Below are positions 43,180 through 52,055 of a stretch of DNA of 64,000 nt, one piece after another; the stretch's first letter is position 1; every line of letters starts with the position of its first letter. The position numbers and the translations under genes are program-made. The notes under the pieces are model-generated. The model was not told the DNA's origin. It searched no databases and saw nothing but the letters and a program-made list of their open reading frames with translations. The DNA comes from an uncultured Rhodocyclaceae bacterium (GTDB lineage Bacteria > Pseudomonadota > Gammaproteobacteria > Burkholderiales > Rhodocyclaceae): assembly GCA_907163225.1 (NCBI GenBank), contig OU015322.1, positions 930,001 through 994,000 of the forward strand. The letters are read 5' to 3'.

Positions 43180-44772
43180 ATGTCAGCAAATAAAAGCCAC
43201 ACTCTGAGAGGTATTCGCCCGTTACTCTTGGCAACAGCAACATGCGCTTTGTTGCTCCATATCATCGTGCAGTTGCTCACTGTGCGCACCGGCTATGGTG
43301 TGGAAGATTATCTTGGCTGGGTCAATTCGGATGCCGTGGAAGCCATGCATCACGAATGGCGCCACTACGGGGTGAGCTTCTTGGCAGTGACCTACGCGGT
43401 ATTCGACACCGTTGCATTTATGCCGCTGTATGGGGCATTGCTCTTCGCCTTGGCCGACAAATTCCTGCTTGCAGTCGCCAAGGATCGATCACCTGAGAAT
43501 GCGACTGAAATCAAAGTATCCCTTCCCCGGAAATATTGGCTGTCCTCTGTATTTTACGGATTGCTCATTTTCTTGTTGGCCGTCGACCTGGTCGAAAATT
43601 TTTCGGGTTTAGTACGCACCTCGGCACTGGTTGGATGGGGTAGTTGGCTGGGGGTTTTACTGTCGGGATGCGGCCTGCTTGGAGTACTGCTAGCGGTTAG
43701 AAAATACTGTTATGAGTGGTGGAATGAGTTTGTCACGTTTACCAAGGATCTTGATCGTAAACAGATTTACTGGGTGCTCTTGGCGACCGCTGGCTTTTCA
43801 GCCATTGGTCTATGTACGCAAAAGCAACTTTGGTCAACGCCACTCGTATGGGCACACCATATCAAGTTCTCTTTGATTGTCGGGGACGGCTTTCATTTCG
43901 GTATTGCCACCATCTATTTGGTCTTGCTCACCGGATTAATCTTGGCGTGGTTCTTTGGCTTTTGCTTTGATGCCCAAAAAGCTCAATCGGAACAAGACAA
44001 TCAAAATGACACAGAAAAGCCTGTGACTAAGGCCTACGAAGCACGCTCCAAGTTCCGGCACGCTTTTGGCGACATGCTTGTCCGCAGCCGCTACGTATTT
44101 TTTGCATTGATCGTGTTCACAGGGCTGGCACTGGTAATGAATCAGGGGCGCGATGTACTGTATTCGGTGGCCGACCAGCCGTCCGCATGGCGAAGCTTGG
44201 CTGTTTTTGGAATTTCATCCATTGCAATGTGGAGCTTCGGATTTGCGTGCTGGTTGTGGACACGAAGCGTCTGTTTAATGCAGTCACCGGCAACTCCAAG
44301 CATAGAGAAGTGCCATCCCGTAACGCTGGAAGACCGCCTAGCCAAAGATTGGGCAAGATTGCTGGGACTAATGCCGGCACTCCTGTTTGTACTCCTTTGC
44401 GCCGCGACGATGCGAGATGCCCTTTGGGCGGAAAAGACAGGAGCGGTCTGGTTTATTGGGTCATTTACAGTAGCTGCGTTGGTCGGCGGATTTTCATTTA
44501 TCTGGTTACATATCCGTGATGAAGAGCCTCATTTTTTTAACTACATGACGTTTGACGCATGGCATGAAGCCGCACAAAAAAATGGTAGCCCTGCAGGCCA
44601 AGGAGTAAAAAAAATATTTCAAACTGCTATTGCAGCCAGATACAAGCTATTCGGGGTGATAACCCCATTCTGGTTACCATTCTATGCGATTACGGCAATG
44701 TTTCTCTGCCGCCTATTACCTAGCAGTGATATATGGCCGCCAATGGCCATTGCTATTTTCTGTTTTCATTGA
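43180..44772 (+). CDS. Polytopic membrane protein of unknown function
   Basis: The product (530 aa) has about ten hydrophobic segments, for example 'LLLATATCALLLHIIVQLL', 'VFYGLLIFLLAVDLV' and 'IATIYLVLLTGLILAWFFGF', and a charged cytoplasmic loop near residues 265-290. No transporter or enzyme motif was recognised. AGGAG lies seven bases before ATG 43180, so this start is preferred to GTG 43177. Its base composition is more A+T-rich than the genes to the left. The last 40 bases overlap the patatin gene, which suggests the two proteins are made together and may form a complex in the membrane. Confidence 0.82.
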   Translation: MSANKSHTLRGIRPLLLATATCALLLHIIVQLLTVRTGYGVEDYLGWVNSDAVEAMHHEWRHYGVSFLAVTYAVFDTVAFMPLYGALLFALADKFLLAVAKDRSPENATEIKVSLPRKYWLSSVFYGLLIFLLAVDLVENFSGLVRTSALVGWGSWLGVLLSGCGLLGVLLAVRKYCYEWWNEFVTFTKDLDRKQIYWVLLATAGFSAIGLCTQKQLWSTPLVWAHHIKFSLIVGDGFHFGIATIYLVLLTGLILAWFFGFCFDAQKAQSEQDNQNDTEKPVTKAYEARSKFRHAFGDMLVRSRYVFFALIVFTGLALVMNQGRDVLYSVADQPSAWRSLAVFGISSIAMWSFGFACWLWTRSVCLMQSPATPSIEKCHPVTLEDRLAKDWARLLGLMPALLFVLLCAATMRDALWAEKTGAVWFIGSFTVAALVGGFSFIWLHIRDEEPHFFNYMTFDAWHEAAQKNGSPAGQGVKKIFQTAIAARYKLFGVITPFWLPFYAITAMFLCRLLPSSDIWPPMAIAIFCFH

Positions 44773-46622
44773 CGTTTTGGCTGTCAATTTTTGGCTGGAT
44801 TTCACTCAATGAGGAACGTATTGCGATCCCTTGGGTAGGCCTGTTGATTCTGGTTGTTGGCTTGCTTGGATACCTGGGATTTACACAGAATCACCTTGTT
44901 GGAGAAATAACAACAAACAGCAATACTTCCCGAGAAATATTTGCAATACTAATCTCTATCCCGTTGCTAATTTTGTTTTCAATTTTCGTTGCATTTAATA
45001 GCGGCAACAATACCGAAACCTCCCCCGAAAATTGCAAATATCGGGCAATCCGCAAATTTTTTTCATCGAAAGAGGAGGAATCAGGGCTCTCTTTTTTCCG
45101 CGGAGGCATATTTGTTGTTTGCACAATAGCAGCGTGTATTGGGATAGTTTTATTGGCAAACAAGATAATCGGCGACAGGTCCAAGATCCAACAAGGTATC
45201 GATACTGCAATACAAGAACAGAGGGGATTGGGAAATGCCCTTTATAAATGGCTCAATTATCTCGAACACAACAAAGAAAAATTGATAGACCCTGCAACAG
45301 GCAGACTTTCTGTATATTTTGTTAACGCAGAAGGCGGAGGAATTCGAGCCGCATATTGGGCGGCATTAGTCCTCCAAGATCATCAAAATAACAATAAAAC
45401 TTTTCTCGAACGCACATTTTCCTATTCAGGGGTTTCTGGTGGCTCTGTTGGCATGGCGGTGAACCGTGCTTGCCGGTTCAAAGAAGACCCTACAGCATGC
45501 GTTGAAAAACTCGGTTCTGCTGATCTCCTGTCGCCATTGGTTGCTGCTTGGATGTTCGAAGACGTAGTAGCCCAACTTATTCCTTCTCAATGGTGCACGA
45601 CGCCAGGCTGTGGTTTTATGTCTCGCGGCGTTTCGTTCGAACAAGCGATACTGCGCGCAGTCCCTGAACTTTCCAATAACCTTGTGGGAAGCCAAACAAC
45701 AGAAAAAGCGATAACCCATGAACCCTATTTATTCCTCAACAGCACTTGGGTTGAAAGCGGCGAAAGATCAATTGCGAGTGACATAACAATCTCTCCTGAC
45801 CACTTCCCAAATTCACGAAATCAATTTGAGGATCTTGGGAAAAATCTCACCTTGGCAACGGCAGCCCATAATTCTGCTCGTTTCCCTTTCGTAAATGCAA
45901 TTGGTACTGTCAAAGACAAAGACAAAGACAAAGACAAAGACAAAGACAAAGACAAAGACAAAAAAACTATCGGCCATTTGGCTGATGGAGGGTATTTTGA
46001 TAATAGCGGTGGCCATACCACTAGCGATTTACTTAAGGCGCTTGGGATGTGTCTCGCAACAGAAAGCACAATGCCTGATTGTAACAAGACAGAATTTAAG
46101 TCGAAAAAAATATGGTTGCGCGAACATCTGCTGCCACAAGTGATCATGATCCGAAATGGGGTAGCACCGTCCTCTGCCAATAAAGCCCCAGTTCGCAACT
46201 CTCAACCTAGCTGTCACGATGTAGTCTTTTCATATTCAAAACCAGACTATCAACCCAAAGCGCTAGGCATTCCAGGCGAGATGAAGCTATATGTCGATTT
46301 TCTTGGCCCCTTGGTGACAGCGATCAATACAACCGGAATAGGCGCCAATGGCAAACTGGCCGAGGCTAACCTTGAGTTTGAAGTAAGAGCGTTATGGAAA
46401 AGTTGGCGGCCCGAAACTAATGAAACTACGCCTCCAGTACAAAACTTCGATCAAATTGAAGACAAACGTCAGCTTTATCCCTTGGGTTGGCACTTGTCCA
46501 AGGGTGCTATGAAAGGCATGAAGGAACAGCTAGGCCACTTAATACAACAGCAACACAACAACTGCCCCAGCGATAAGGAAGGCGCTACTAAAAACGCGAA
46601 GTACAGCACTAGTAAAATCTGA
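44733..46622 (+). CDS. Membrane-anchored patatin-like phospholipase
   Basis: The product (629 aa) has four N-terminal helices (about 9-22, 34-50, 70-88, 124-142) and then a patatin-type hydrolase: oxyanion loop GGGIR at 201-205, nucleophile elbow GVSGGS with Ser235, and DGG with Asp418 of the Ser-Asp dyad. All three are intact, so lipid acyl hydrolysis is likely. Just before the DGG is a (Lys-Asp) run at about 394-410, encoded by an 8-copy hexanucleotide repeat. ATG 44733 lies inside the previous gene. The family includes bacterial toxins and immune effectors such as CapV, but no cGAS-like gene is nearby. Confidence 0.87.
   Translation: MAANGHCYFLFSLTFWLSIFGWISLNEERIAIPWVGLLILVVGLLGYLGFTQNHLVGEITTNSNTSREIFAILISIPLLILFSIFVAFNSGNNTETSPENCKYRAIRKFFSSKEEESGLSFFRGGIFVVCTIAACIGIVLLANKIIGDRSKIQQGIDTAIQEQRGLGNALYKWLNYLEHNKEKLIDPATGRLSVYFVNAEGGGIRAAYWAALVLQDHQNNNKTFLERTFSYSGVSGGSVGMAVNRACRFKEDPTACVEKLGSADLLSPLVAAWMFEDVVAQLIPSQWCTTPGCGFMSRGVSFEQAILRAVPELSNNLVGSQTTEKAITHEPYLFLNSTWVESGERSIASDITISPDHFPNSRNQFEDLGKNLTLATAAHNSARFPFVNAIGTVKDKDKDKDKDKDKDKDKKTIGHLADGGYFDNSGGHTTSDLLKALGMCLATESTMPDCNKTEFKSKKIWLREHLLPQVIMIRNGVAPSSANKAPVRNSQPSCHDVVFSYSKPDYQPKALGIPGEMKLYVDFLGPLVTAINTTGIGANGKLAEANLEFEVRALWKSWRPETNETTPPVQNFDQIEDKRQLYPLGWHLSKGAMKGMKEQLGHLIQQQHNNCPSDKEGATKNAKYSTSKI
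45911..45962 (+). repeat. Hexanucleotide microsatellite (CAAAGA) of about 8 copies in the patatin gene
   Basis: Eight uninterrupted CAAAGA units run from 45911 to 45958. They encode alternating Lys-Asp just before the catalytic DGG. Copy changes keep the frame and only alter the length of a charged linker. Confidence 0.92.
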
Positions 46623-46672
46623 ATCAGGGCAACTTAACGGTATGTTTTTGAACATATTTTAAGGGGATTAAA

Positions 46673-48418
46673 ATGACAATTTGCCATCCGATGACATTTC
46701 CTCCTGCTCGCAGATATATCGGTAGTAAAAAACGAACTTGGTGTATATCTGTTGCATGCTCCTCCTCAGCTTTGATGTTTATCTTGGCAATTGCCGGGTG
46801 TGCTAACGCACCACCGCCGGATATAAAACGGCTTCGATATGCCGAAGAAGTAGTTGGCACGAATCGAGAAGAACTTCAATGGAATTTTCATTCAATCCTT
46901 GAGTACACGAGCAGCGACAACGATTTTGCACCTCCGAATATAGGTTCGGGCACAAACAATGGCAAAACCGATTTCTGCACCATTGCAAAATATATACAAA
47001 ATGCGGTCACCGATGAAAAACCGGTAGAAATCCGAGGATTGGGGCTTCAGTTTCCAGGCTATCTCATCGGCATCGAAAAGGCACAACGCGAAATTTTGGG
47101 CCTCTCCGAAGGAGCATTTTCTGAATGCAACGACACTGTAGCGAACACTATCTTCAGGCAGTCCTTTTTGAATCCATTCCTTCTGGAAACCCAAACCGAA
47201 GAGAGTGTCTGTTTCATGAAACGCAGGTTGGATGATGGCTTACGCACTTTTTTATCTCACATCGTTGCATTTCGGAGTAATACTCGCGGAGCTCTCCCAA
47301 GAGTAACAGGATCGTTGCTCTACAACGTCTATACCCAAAGCGATTTGCTTTGTAATGTGCAAGAGGCGAAAACCAGCGGTCGTCCAGTTACCTACGAAAA
47401 AGGAATATTCCGCAACGGCCATGAAGGAGGGCTTCAAACGCTCAAGGCATCACTTAAAAACGATTTGGAAAATGGAAAGAATTTGGGGACGCCGTATTCC
47501 CACATCTTTGTATATGTTATGGGATGGAACACCGCACAAGCGGAATCTATCGAGAATTTCAATAATCTCTTCGGCTACATGCTCGATGCCGCTGAGAAGG
47601 ACAATAGTTTCAAGCCCCTTATTTTGGGCATTTCCTGGCCTTCCGCTTGGTCATTTGGCACAAGCCCTTGGGATGACTTCATACGCGGAGTCAGTCTCTG
47701 GAACAAAAAAAATGACGCCGACGAACTCGGCGCCACTTGGAGCAACTACCTTCTAAACGACGTCATTGCAAACATAAAACTTGAATACCCATCGCTTCGG
47801 GTCGTTCTTATCGGACATAGTTTTGGAGCGCGTGTCGCGACCAGGACGCTCTACAGCTGTAACCTGTTGCCTCAGCCAAAATCTTGCAGCAACACGATAG
47901 ATCTTGTTATCGGACTGCAGTCTGCTTTCGGCCGCAGCCGCTTCGGCAATGGTGTCGCACCAACATGGCAGGAATCGTTTCCCTTCCTTCCGTTACATCA
48001 TGAAGGCATGCCTTTTACTGACTTTTCCGGTATTGGCCAGTTTTCCGCCCAACAGGCCTATCTATGGTCCCGCTACGATAGCGCGACCTCGCTAACCGCC
48101 ATGATGGGCGGAGCCAATGCGATTGAACATACGTTGGACAGAAGCGATGTCTTCACACATTTACCGGACAATAAATACGTTCCAGGGGAAATCCCTCACT
48201 CAGATGACCTGATTAAGTCTGTCCAAAACTTCAATCCAGAAACTTCCAAAAAAACGGCTCTTCTTATGGACGGTTCAGGAATCGTTCGGCATGACACGCC
48301 ATATCACGGAGGGGGCTCCCATAGCGATATATATACTCGCGAAATCGGGAGACTCACTTGGGAGCTTGTCAAAAAATTTGCGCCAGCACGGCTACCCAAG
48401 GAAGGTGGTGCCAAGTAA
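46673..48418 (+). CDS. Lipoprotein alpha/beta hydrolase
   Basis: The product (581 aa) has a long basic N-region followed by a hydrophobic core and the lipobox 'LAIAGC' (Cys43), so it should be a lipoprotein. The hydrolase nucleophile elbow is GHSFG, Ser383, after 'LRVVLI'. A possible base His is in 'YHGGGSHSDIYTR' near the C-terminus. The region before ('FVYVMGWNTAQAESIENF', 'LILGISWPSAWSF') fits DUF900-like or esterase/lipase folds with a GWN loop near the oxyanion hole. It follows the patatin gene by 50 bases with similar base composition. Substrate unknown; an ester or lipid is likely. Confidence 0.82.
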   Translation: MTICHPMTFPPARRYIGSKKRTWCISVACSSSALMFILAIAGCANAPPPDIKRLRYAEEVVGTNREELQWNFHSILEYTSSDNDFAPPNIGSGTNNGKTDFCTIAKYIQNAVTDEKPVEIRGLGLQFPGYLIGIEKAQREILGLSEGAFSECNDTVANTIFRQSFLNPFLLETQTEESVCFMKRRLDDGLRTFLSHIVAFRSNTRGALPRVTGSLLYNVYTQSDLLCNVQEAKTSGRPVTYEKGIFRNGHEGGLQTLKASLKNDLENGKNLGTPYSHIFVYVMGWNTAQAESIENFNNLFGYMLDAAEKDNSFKPLILGISWPSAWSFGTSPWDDFIRGVSLWNKKNDADELGATWSNYLLNDVIANIKLEYPSLRVVLIGHSFGARVATRTLYSCNLLPQPKSCSNTIDLVIGLQSAFGRSRFGNGVAPTWQESFPFLPLHHEGMPFTDFSGIGQFSAQQAYLWSRYDSATSLTAMMGGANAIEHTLDRSDVFTHLPDNKYVPGEIPHSDDLIKSVQNFNPETSKKTALLMDGSGIVRHDTPYHGGGSHSDIYTREIGRLTWELVKKFAPARLPKEGGAK

Positions 48419-48570
48419 AAGCAAGGCCAAGGTAGCTAACATTTGTCACGAAAGAAAATAGGACCTAAAGCCCGCATCCCTAGCTCGCCTCTAGCCTTCA
48501 GACACCCAGCCAACGAGACAATTTCAACACCGCAACCGCTCAACAAAAACTCACAAATGAGGTAATCATT

Positions 48571-49632
48571 GTGCTCCACCAGAGACAGCTGCTGTCAGTA
48601 AAAATCAGTATAGGTGTACTTTTAGCGGTTTTGGCCGGCCTGAGCGGATGCTCGATAGTCAACCCACATGGCACTATGGGAGAGAAAGGGCAAGTGTGGT
48701 GCAATGAACGATACAGAGACCGCGTATTTTGGGATGAGGCAACCAAGAAAGCCTCGCTCACAGGATACATGTACGGACTAGCGGCAGCCTTAGTTTTACA
48801 GTCCGATGACCCCAGCGACAAGGAGGCCCAAGCACACTATTTCCGTCAGCCAGACCGCCTCGAAGTATTGGATCGGCCACCTAGATCAGAGTCTGGGTTC
48901 GAAGTCACCACATTCAGACTAAGACCACTAGTTGACGAGAAACAGGAAGAAATTGTCATCGCTTTCGCCGGATCAAATGACAGGAGTGATTGGTTGAGCA
49001 CGAATCTCAATCCATTTGGTCGGGAACAGTACGATGAAGCAGTTGCCTATACCAAAAAAATCTTAGCAAATCCAAACGTACAAGGTAAAAAGCTTGTGCT
49101 CACAGGTATTTCCCTCGGAGGTGGACTCGTTGTTCACGTGATAAAGAACGCCGAGCTGGAACCTTTTATCGACCAAGCATGGGCTTTAAATCCGAGCCCC
49201 AAAATTTTTTCCCCCAAACCCGCTAGCGACAGGATGAAAAGCAAGACCTGGCTAGGGTATACAGAGGGAGAAGTTCTCTCTCAGTTCAGATCTGACGGGC
49301 TACGGCAGCTTATTCCAGGAGCCGGCGACATTGAGGTTGCCAATGGCCAAAAAGCAGTGTTCAAACTTATCGAAGCAAACCAGATCTACGCACACTTCCG
49401 TTGGGGAATCGCCAGGCAAATGCTATGGATTGCGGATTTTGAACTAACGAGAAAAAAGAAAAATGCTTGGACAGAGCCCTTTGCAATTTTGCAGGACAGC
49501 GCATTTCGTTCATGCCTTGGCGAGCGCCCGAAGTACAAAATTGATCCCGAACTACAACCGACAGGGCCGCGCCCCGACTATTCAGGATCGAAGTCCGCAT
49601 CCCAGCGTGCTCCGTTCGCCAACGCCAATTGA
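48571..49632 (+). CDS. Lipoprotein with lipase class 3-like hydrolase domain
   Basis: The product (353 aa) starts at GTG 48571, with GAGG eight bases upstream. Its signal 'GVLLAVLAGLSGC' ends in a lipobox with Cys27. The domain has 'IVIAFAGSNDRSDWLSTNL' (the FxGT-like oxyanion strand of class 3 lipases) and the nucleophile elbow GISLGG, Ser181. The C-terminal 40 residues are polar and proline-rich. With the patatin and the GHSFG lipoprotein it makes three different serine lipid/ester hydrolases in a row, all placed at the membrane or beyond. A 152-base gap separates it from the previous gene. Confidence 0.82.
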   Translation: MLHQRQLLSVKISIGVLLAVLAGLSGCSIVNPHGTMGEKGQVWCNERYRDRVFWDEATKKASLTGYMYGLAAALVLQSDDPSDKEAQAHYFRQPDRLEVLDRPPRSESGFEVTTFRLRPLVDEKQEEIVIAFAGSNDRSDWLSTNLNPFGREQYDEAVAYTKKILANPNVQGKKLVLTGISLGGGLVVHVIKNAELEPFIDQAWALNPSPKIFSPKPASDRMKSKTWLGYTEGEVLSQFRSDGLRQLIPGAGDIEVANGQKAVFKLIEANQIYAHFRWGIARQMLWIADFELTRKKKNAWTEPFAILQDSAFRSCLGERPKYKIDPELQPTGPRPDYSGSKSASQRAPFANAN

Positions 49633-49769
49633 ACGTAATATTTATCTACGGATTATTAATTGAGGTTAGCCGGCTTGCTGGTGTCGATAGTTCCCCTGCT
49701 TACCCGCCGATTGAGCGGGGCTGGCGGATTAGCGGGTTTGCTGGTTTTTCGGCCTCATAAGGGGAGGCA

Positions 49770-50660
49770 ATGACCGACATATTCCTGAGTTACAACGAGA
49801 AGGATCGAGAGCAGGCGCGGCGCGTTGCCTTGATGCTGGAATCGGTCGGCTGGACGGTGTGGTGGGATCGGCGTATTCCTGCTGGCGAAACCTGGCGCAG
49901 CGTGCTGGAAGATGCGCTTGAAAACATGCGCTGCATGATTGTGCTTTGGTCGTCGCATTCCATCGAAAGCGAGTGGGTTTACGAGGAAGCGACCGAGGGG
50001 CGGCGACTGGGCAAGCTCATCCCCATCATGATCGAAGCTGTCCGCCCTCCCGCTGGCTTCCGCGAGATTCAGGCGGCTGACCTGACCAACTGGGATGGCT
50101 CGCGCGAGTTTGAAGGAATGCGCATGTTGCTGGCCGATCTTGAAAATTTCCTGGGAAAGCCGGCGGCGAAGGCGCTTGAGGCCAAGCCAGTCGAGGAAAC
50201 GAGGAAAACAAAGGAAGAAGCAGCCCCCGCTTGGTGGCAAGGCCGGGCGTTCGCATCGCTGGCAGTGGCGGGTGTCGTTCTACTGGCGGGCGGCGCAGCC
50301 TATCTTGGCTTGTCGCCAAAGCCGCCGGCCGTTGTTGCGCCAGAAGTAAAGAAGGCCGTACCGCCTGTACTGCAGGAAGCCACCCGGAAACCTCCGCCTG
50401 CCGAATACCCGCCTCCCGCCACGTCGCCAGTGGCCGAAGCGCAGCCGCCCAAACCTGCACCCAAACCCGCCCCCCCGGTTGCCACCGAACCGGCGCCAGC
50501 CATCAAGCGCCCGGCAACGGCGGTGAAGCCCGTTAGCCAGCCGGCTGAAAGACCTTCACCGACCAGCGCGCGCTGCGCCGATCTTCTCGCCCGAACCCAG
50601 TTGGGCGAGTCGCTTTCCGAGAAAACCCAGTCGTACTACGACAAGGAATGCCGACAATGA
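49770..50660 (+). CDS. TIR-domain protein with one membrane segment
   Basis: The product (296 aa) has an N-terminal TIR domain (about 1-130): 'DIFLSYNEKDREQARRVALM', 'WWDRRIPAGETW', 'MIVLWSSHSIESEWVYEEA', where Glu73 lines up with the NADase glutamate of SARM1-type TIRs. A membrane helix ('FASLAVAGVVLLAGGAAYLG') follows near 161-180, and then a Pro/Ala/Lys-rich tail of about 100 residues that would lie in the periplasm. NAD-cleaving activity is possible but not proven by sequence; scaffold TIRs exist. Its stop overlaps the OmpA-like gene (ATGA), so the two are translationally coupled. Base composition is G+C-rich, unlike the lipase genes before it. Confidence 0.88.
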   Translation: MTDIFLSYNEKDREQARRVALMLESVGWTVWWDRRIPAGETWRSVLEDALENMRCMIVLWSSHSIESEWVYEEATEGRRLGKLIPIMIEAVRPPAGFREIQAADLTNWDGSREFEGMRMLLADLENFLGKPAAKALEAKPVEETRKTKEEAAPAWWQGRAFASLAVAGVVLLAGGAAYLGLSPKPPAVVAPEVKKAVPPVLQEATRKPPPAEYPPPATSPVAEAQPPKPAPKPAPPVATEPAPAIKRPATAVKPVSQPAERPSPTSARCADLLARTQLGESLSEKTQSYYDKECRQ

Positions 50661-51922
50661 CCGCCATTTTCCGCAAGGCAGGAACAACGAAACTCTGGAT
50701 GGCACTGCTTTCAGTGTCGCTGCTGGCTACGGGTTGCGAAAGCCTCACCGGCGCTTCGTCAGCCCCGACCGCGCCAGCAGCAGGCGTCGCCCAAGCCGCA
50801 TCGCCGCCCGCCCCTCCACCCGTCCAGCCCTACGACAAGGCGGTCTTGAGCGCGGCAACGGCGCTCTTCAACAATGCCAAACTGCCCGCCGAGGGAAGCC
50901 CGCGTCAGGAGAAGTACACCGTCGTCATCGATCCGCTGATCGACGGCATGACCGGGGAACAATCGGTCACCACGCGCTCGATGGGGCAGCGACTGACGAC
51001 GATGATGCGCGAGCAGTATCCGCAGTTCGACGTCAAAGCGTTTTCGGCGGCCAACGTGGCCAAGAGCCCGCTCGTGCTGATTGGCACTTTCACAGGGGTC
51101 AACGCCGAGCGCAAGACCAGCGGCCCGCGCGAGTCCTACCGTATCTGCCTGGCGCTAGCCGATTTGCGCAGCGGCAAGCTGGTCAGCAAGGGCCTGGCCT
51201 TCGCCTTGCCTGCCGGCGTCGATCCGACACCGCTGGCTTTCTTCCGCGATGCACCGGCGTGGTCGTCCGATCCGGCCACCGAGGGCTATATCAAGACCTG
51301 CCAGGGCACCAAGGCCGGCGATCCGATCAATCCGCTTTATCTTGATCGCATCATCGCTGCCTCGCTGGTCGCTGAGGCCATCGACGCCTACGATGCCGGC
51401 CGCTATCAGGATTCGCTTGAGCTTTACCAGAACGCCCGGGCGATGCCGGCCGGAAATCAGTTCCGTGTCTTGAATGGCATCTACCTGGCCAACTGGAAGC
51501 TCGGCCATCAGCAACAGGCGGAAGCCGCCTTCAGCAAAATCGTCGATTTCGGCCTTGAACAAAAGCGGCTGGCGGTCAAATTCCTGTTCCGGCCCGGATC
51601 GACCGCCTTCGTTCAGGATACGAAACTGAGCGGCCCCTATCCACTCTGGCTGAAAACCATCGCGCGCCAAACATCGGGCGTCGGCAGTTGCCTGGAAGTC
51701 ACCGGCCATACCAGCCCGACCGGCCCCGAGCCATTGAACGAACGTCTGTCGCTGTTGCGCGCGGAATATGTGAAAACGAAGCTGGCGGGCGCCTCTCCAG
51801 TACTCGCCAAGCGGATGATCGCCAATGGCGTCGGGTCGCGACAAACCATGGTCGGTACCGGCCGTGACGATGCCAGCGATGCGCTTGATCGCCGGGTCGA
51901 ATTCAAGGTCATCGGCTGCTGA
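50657..51922 (+). CDS. OmpA-family lipoprotein partner of the TIR protein
   Basis: ATG 50657 has AAGGA nine bases upstream and overlaps the TIR stop. The product (421 aa) has a lipobox 'LLATGC', a middle domain with 'YTVVIDPLIDGMTGEQSV' (a pattern seen in FlgO/CsgG-like lipoproteins), a TPR-like stretch ('YDAGRYQDSLELYQNARAMP') and a C-terminal OmpA domain. That domain carries 'VTGHTSPTGPEPLNERLSLL' and 'DALDRRVEF', the peptidoglycan-binding pattern. It would sit in the outer membrane bound to the wall and could meet the periplasmic Pro-rich tail of the TIR protein. An envelope-sensing pair is my inference. Confidence 0.86.
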   Translation: MTAIFRKAGTTKLWMALLSVSLLATGCESLTGASSAPTAPAAGVAQAASPPAPPPVQPYDKAVLSAATALFNNAKLPAEGSPRQEKYTVVIDPLIDGMTGEQSVTTRSMGQRLTTMMREQYPQFDVKAFSAANVAKSPLVLIGTFTGVNAERKTSGPRESYRICLALADLRSGKLVSKGLAFALPAGVDPTPLAFFRDAPAWSSDPATEGYIKTCQGTKAGDPINPLYLDRIIAASLVAEAIDAYDAGRYQDSLELYQNARAMPAGNQFRVLNGIYLANWKLGHQQQAEAAFSKIVDFGLEQKRLAVKFLFRPGSTAFVQDTKLSGPYPLWLKTIARQTSGVGSCLEVTGHTSPTGPEPLNERLSLLRAEYVKTKLAGASPVLAKRMIANGVGSRQTMVGTGRDDASDALDRRVEFKVIGC

Positions 51923-52055
51923 TGTGTTTCTGAATCCTATTGCTGACGCGGAGGCGTCACCCGAACATTTCGCCGTTTATTGACTCTAACTGCCATAGCT
52001 TGGTGAATTCGGCCCGCGAGCCAAAGGCACATCTGCGGAGCAAAAGGATGGCGAA

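Noticed and set aside
45911-45962. Possible CRISPR or direct-repeat array
   Set aside because: The repeat unit is six bases with no spacers, a coding microsatellite. No CRISPR array was seen anywhere.
44733-46622. Patatin as a CBASS effector (CapV)
   Set aside because: No CD-NTase, ubiquitin-like processing gene or other CBASS component lies nearby, and the N-terminal helices differ from CapV.
49770-50660. TIR protein as Thoeris ThsB
   Set aside because: There is no ThsA (SIR2 or other effector) next to it. The partner is an OmpA-like lipoprotein.
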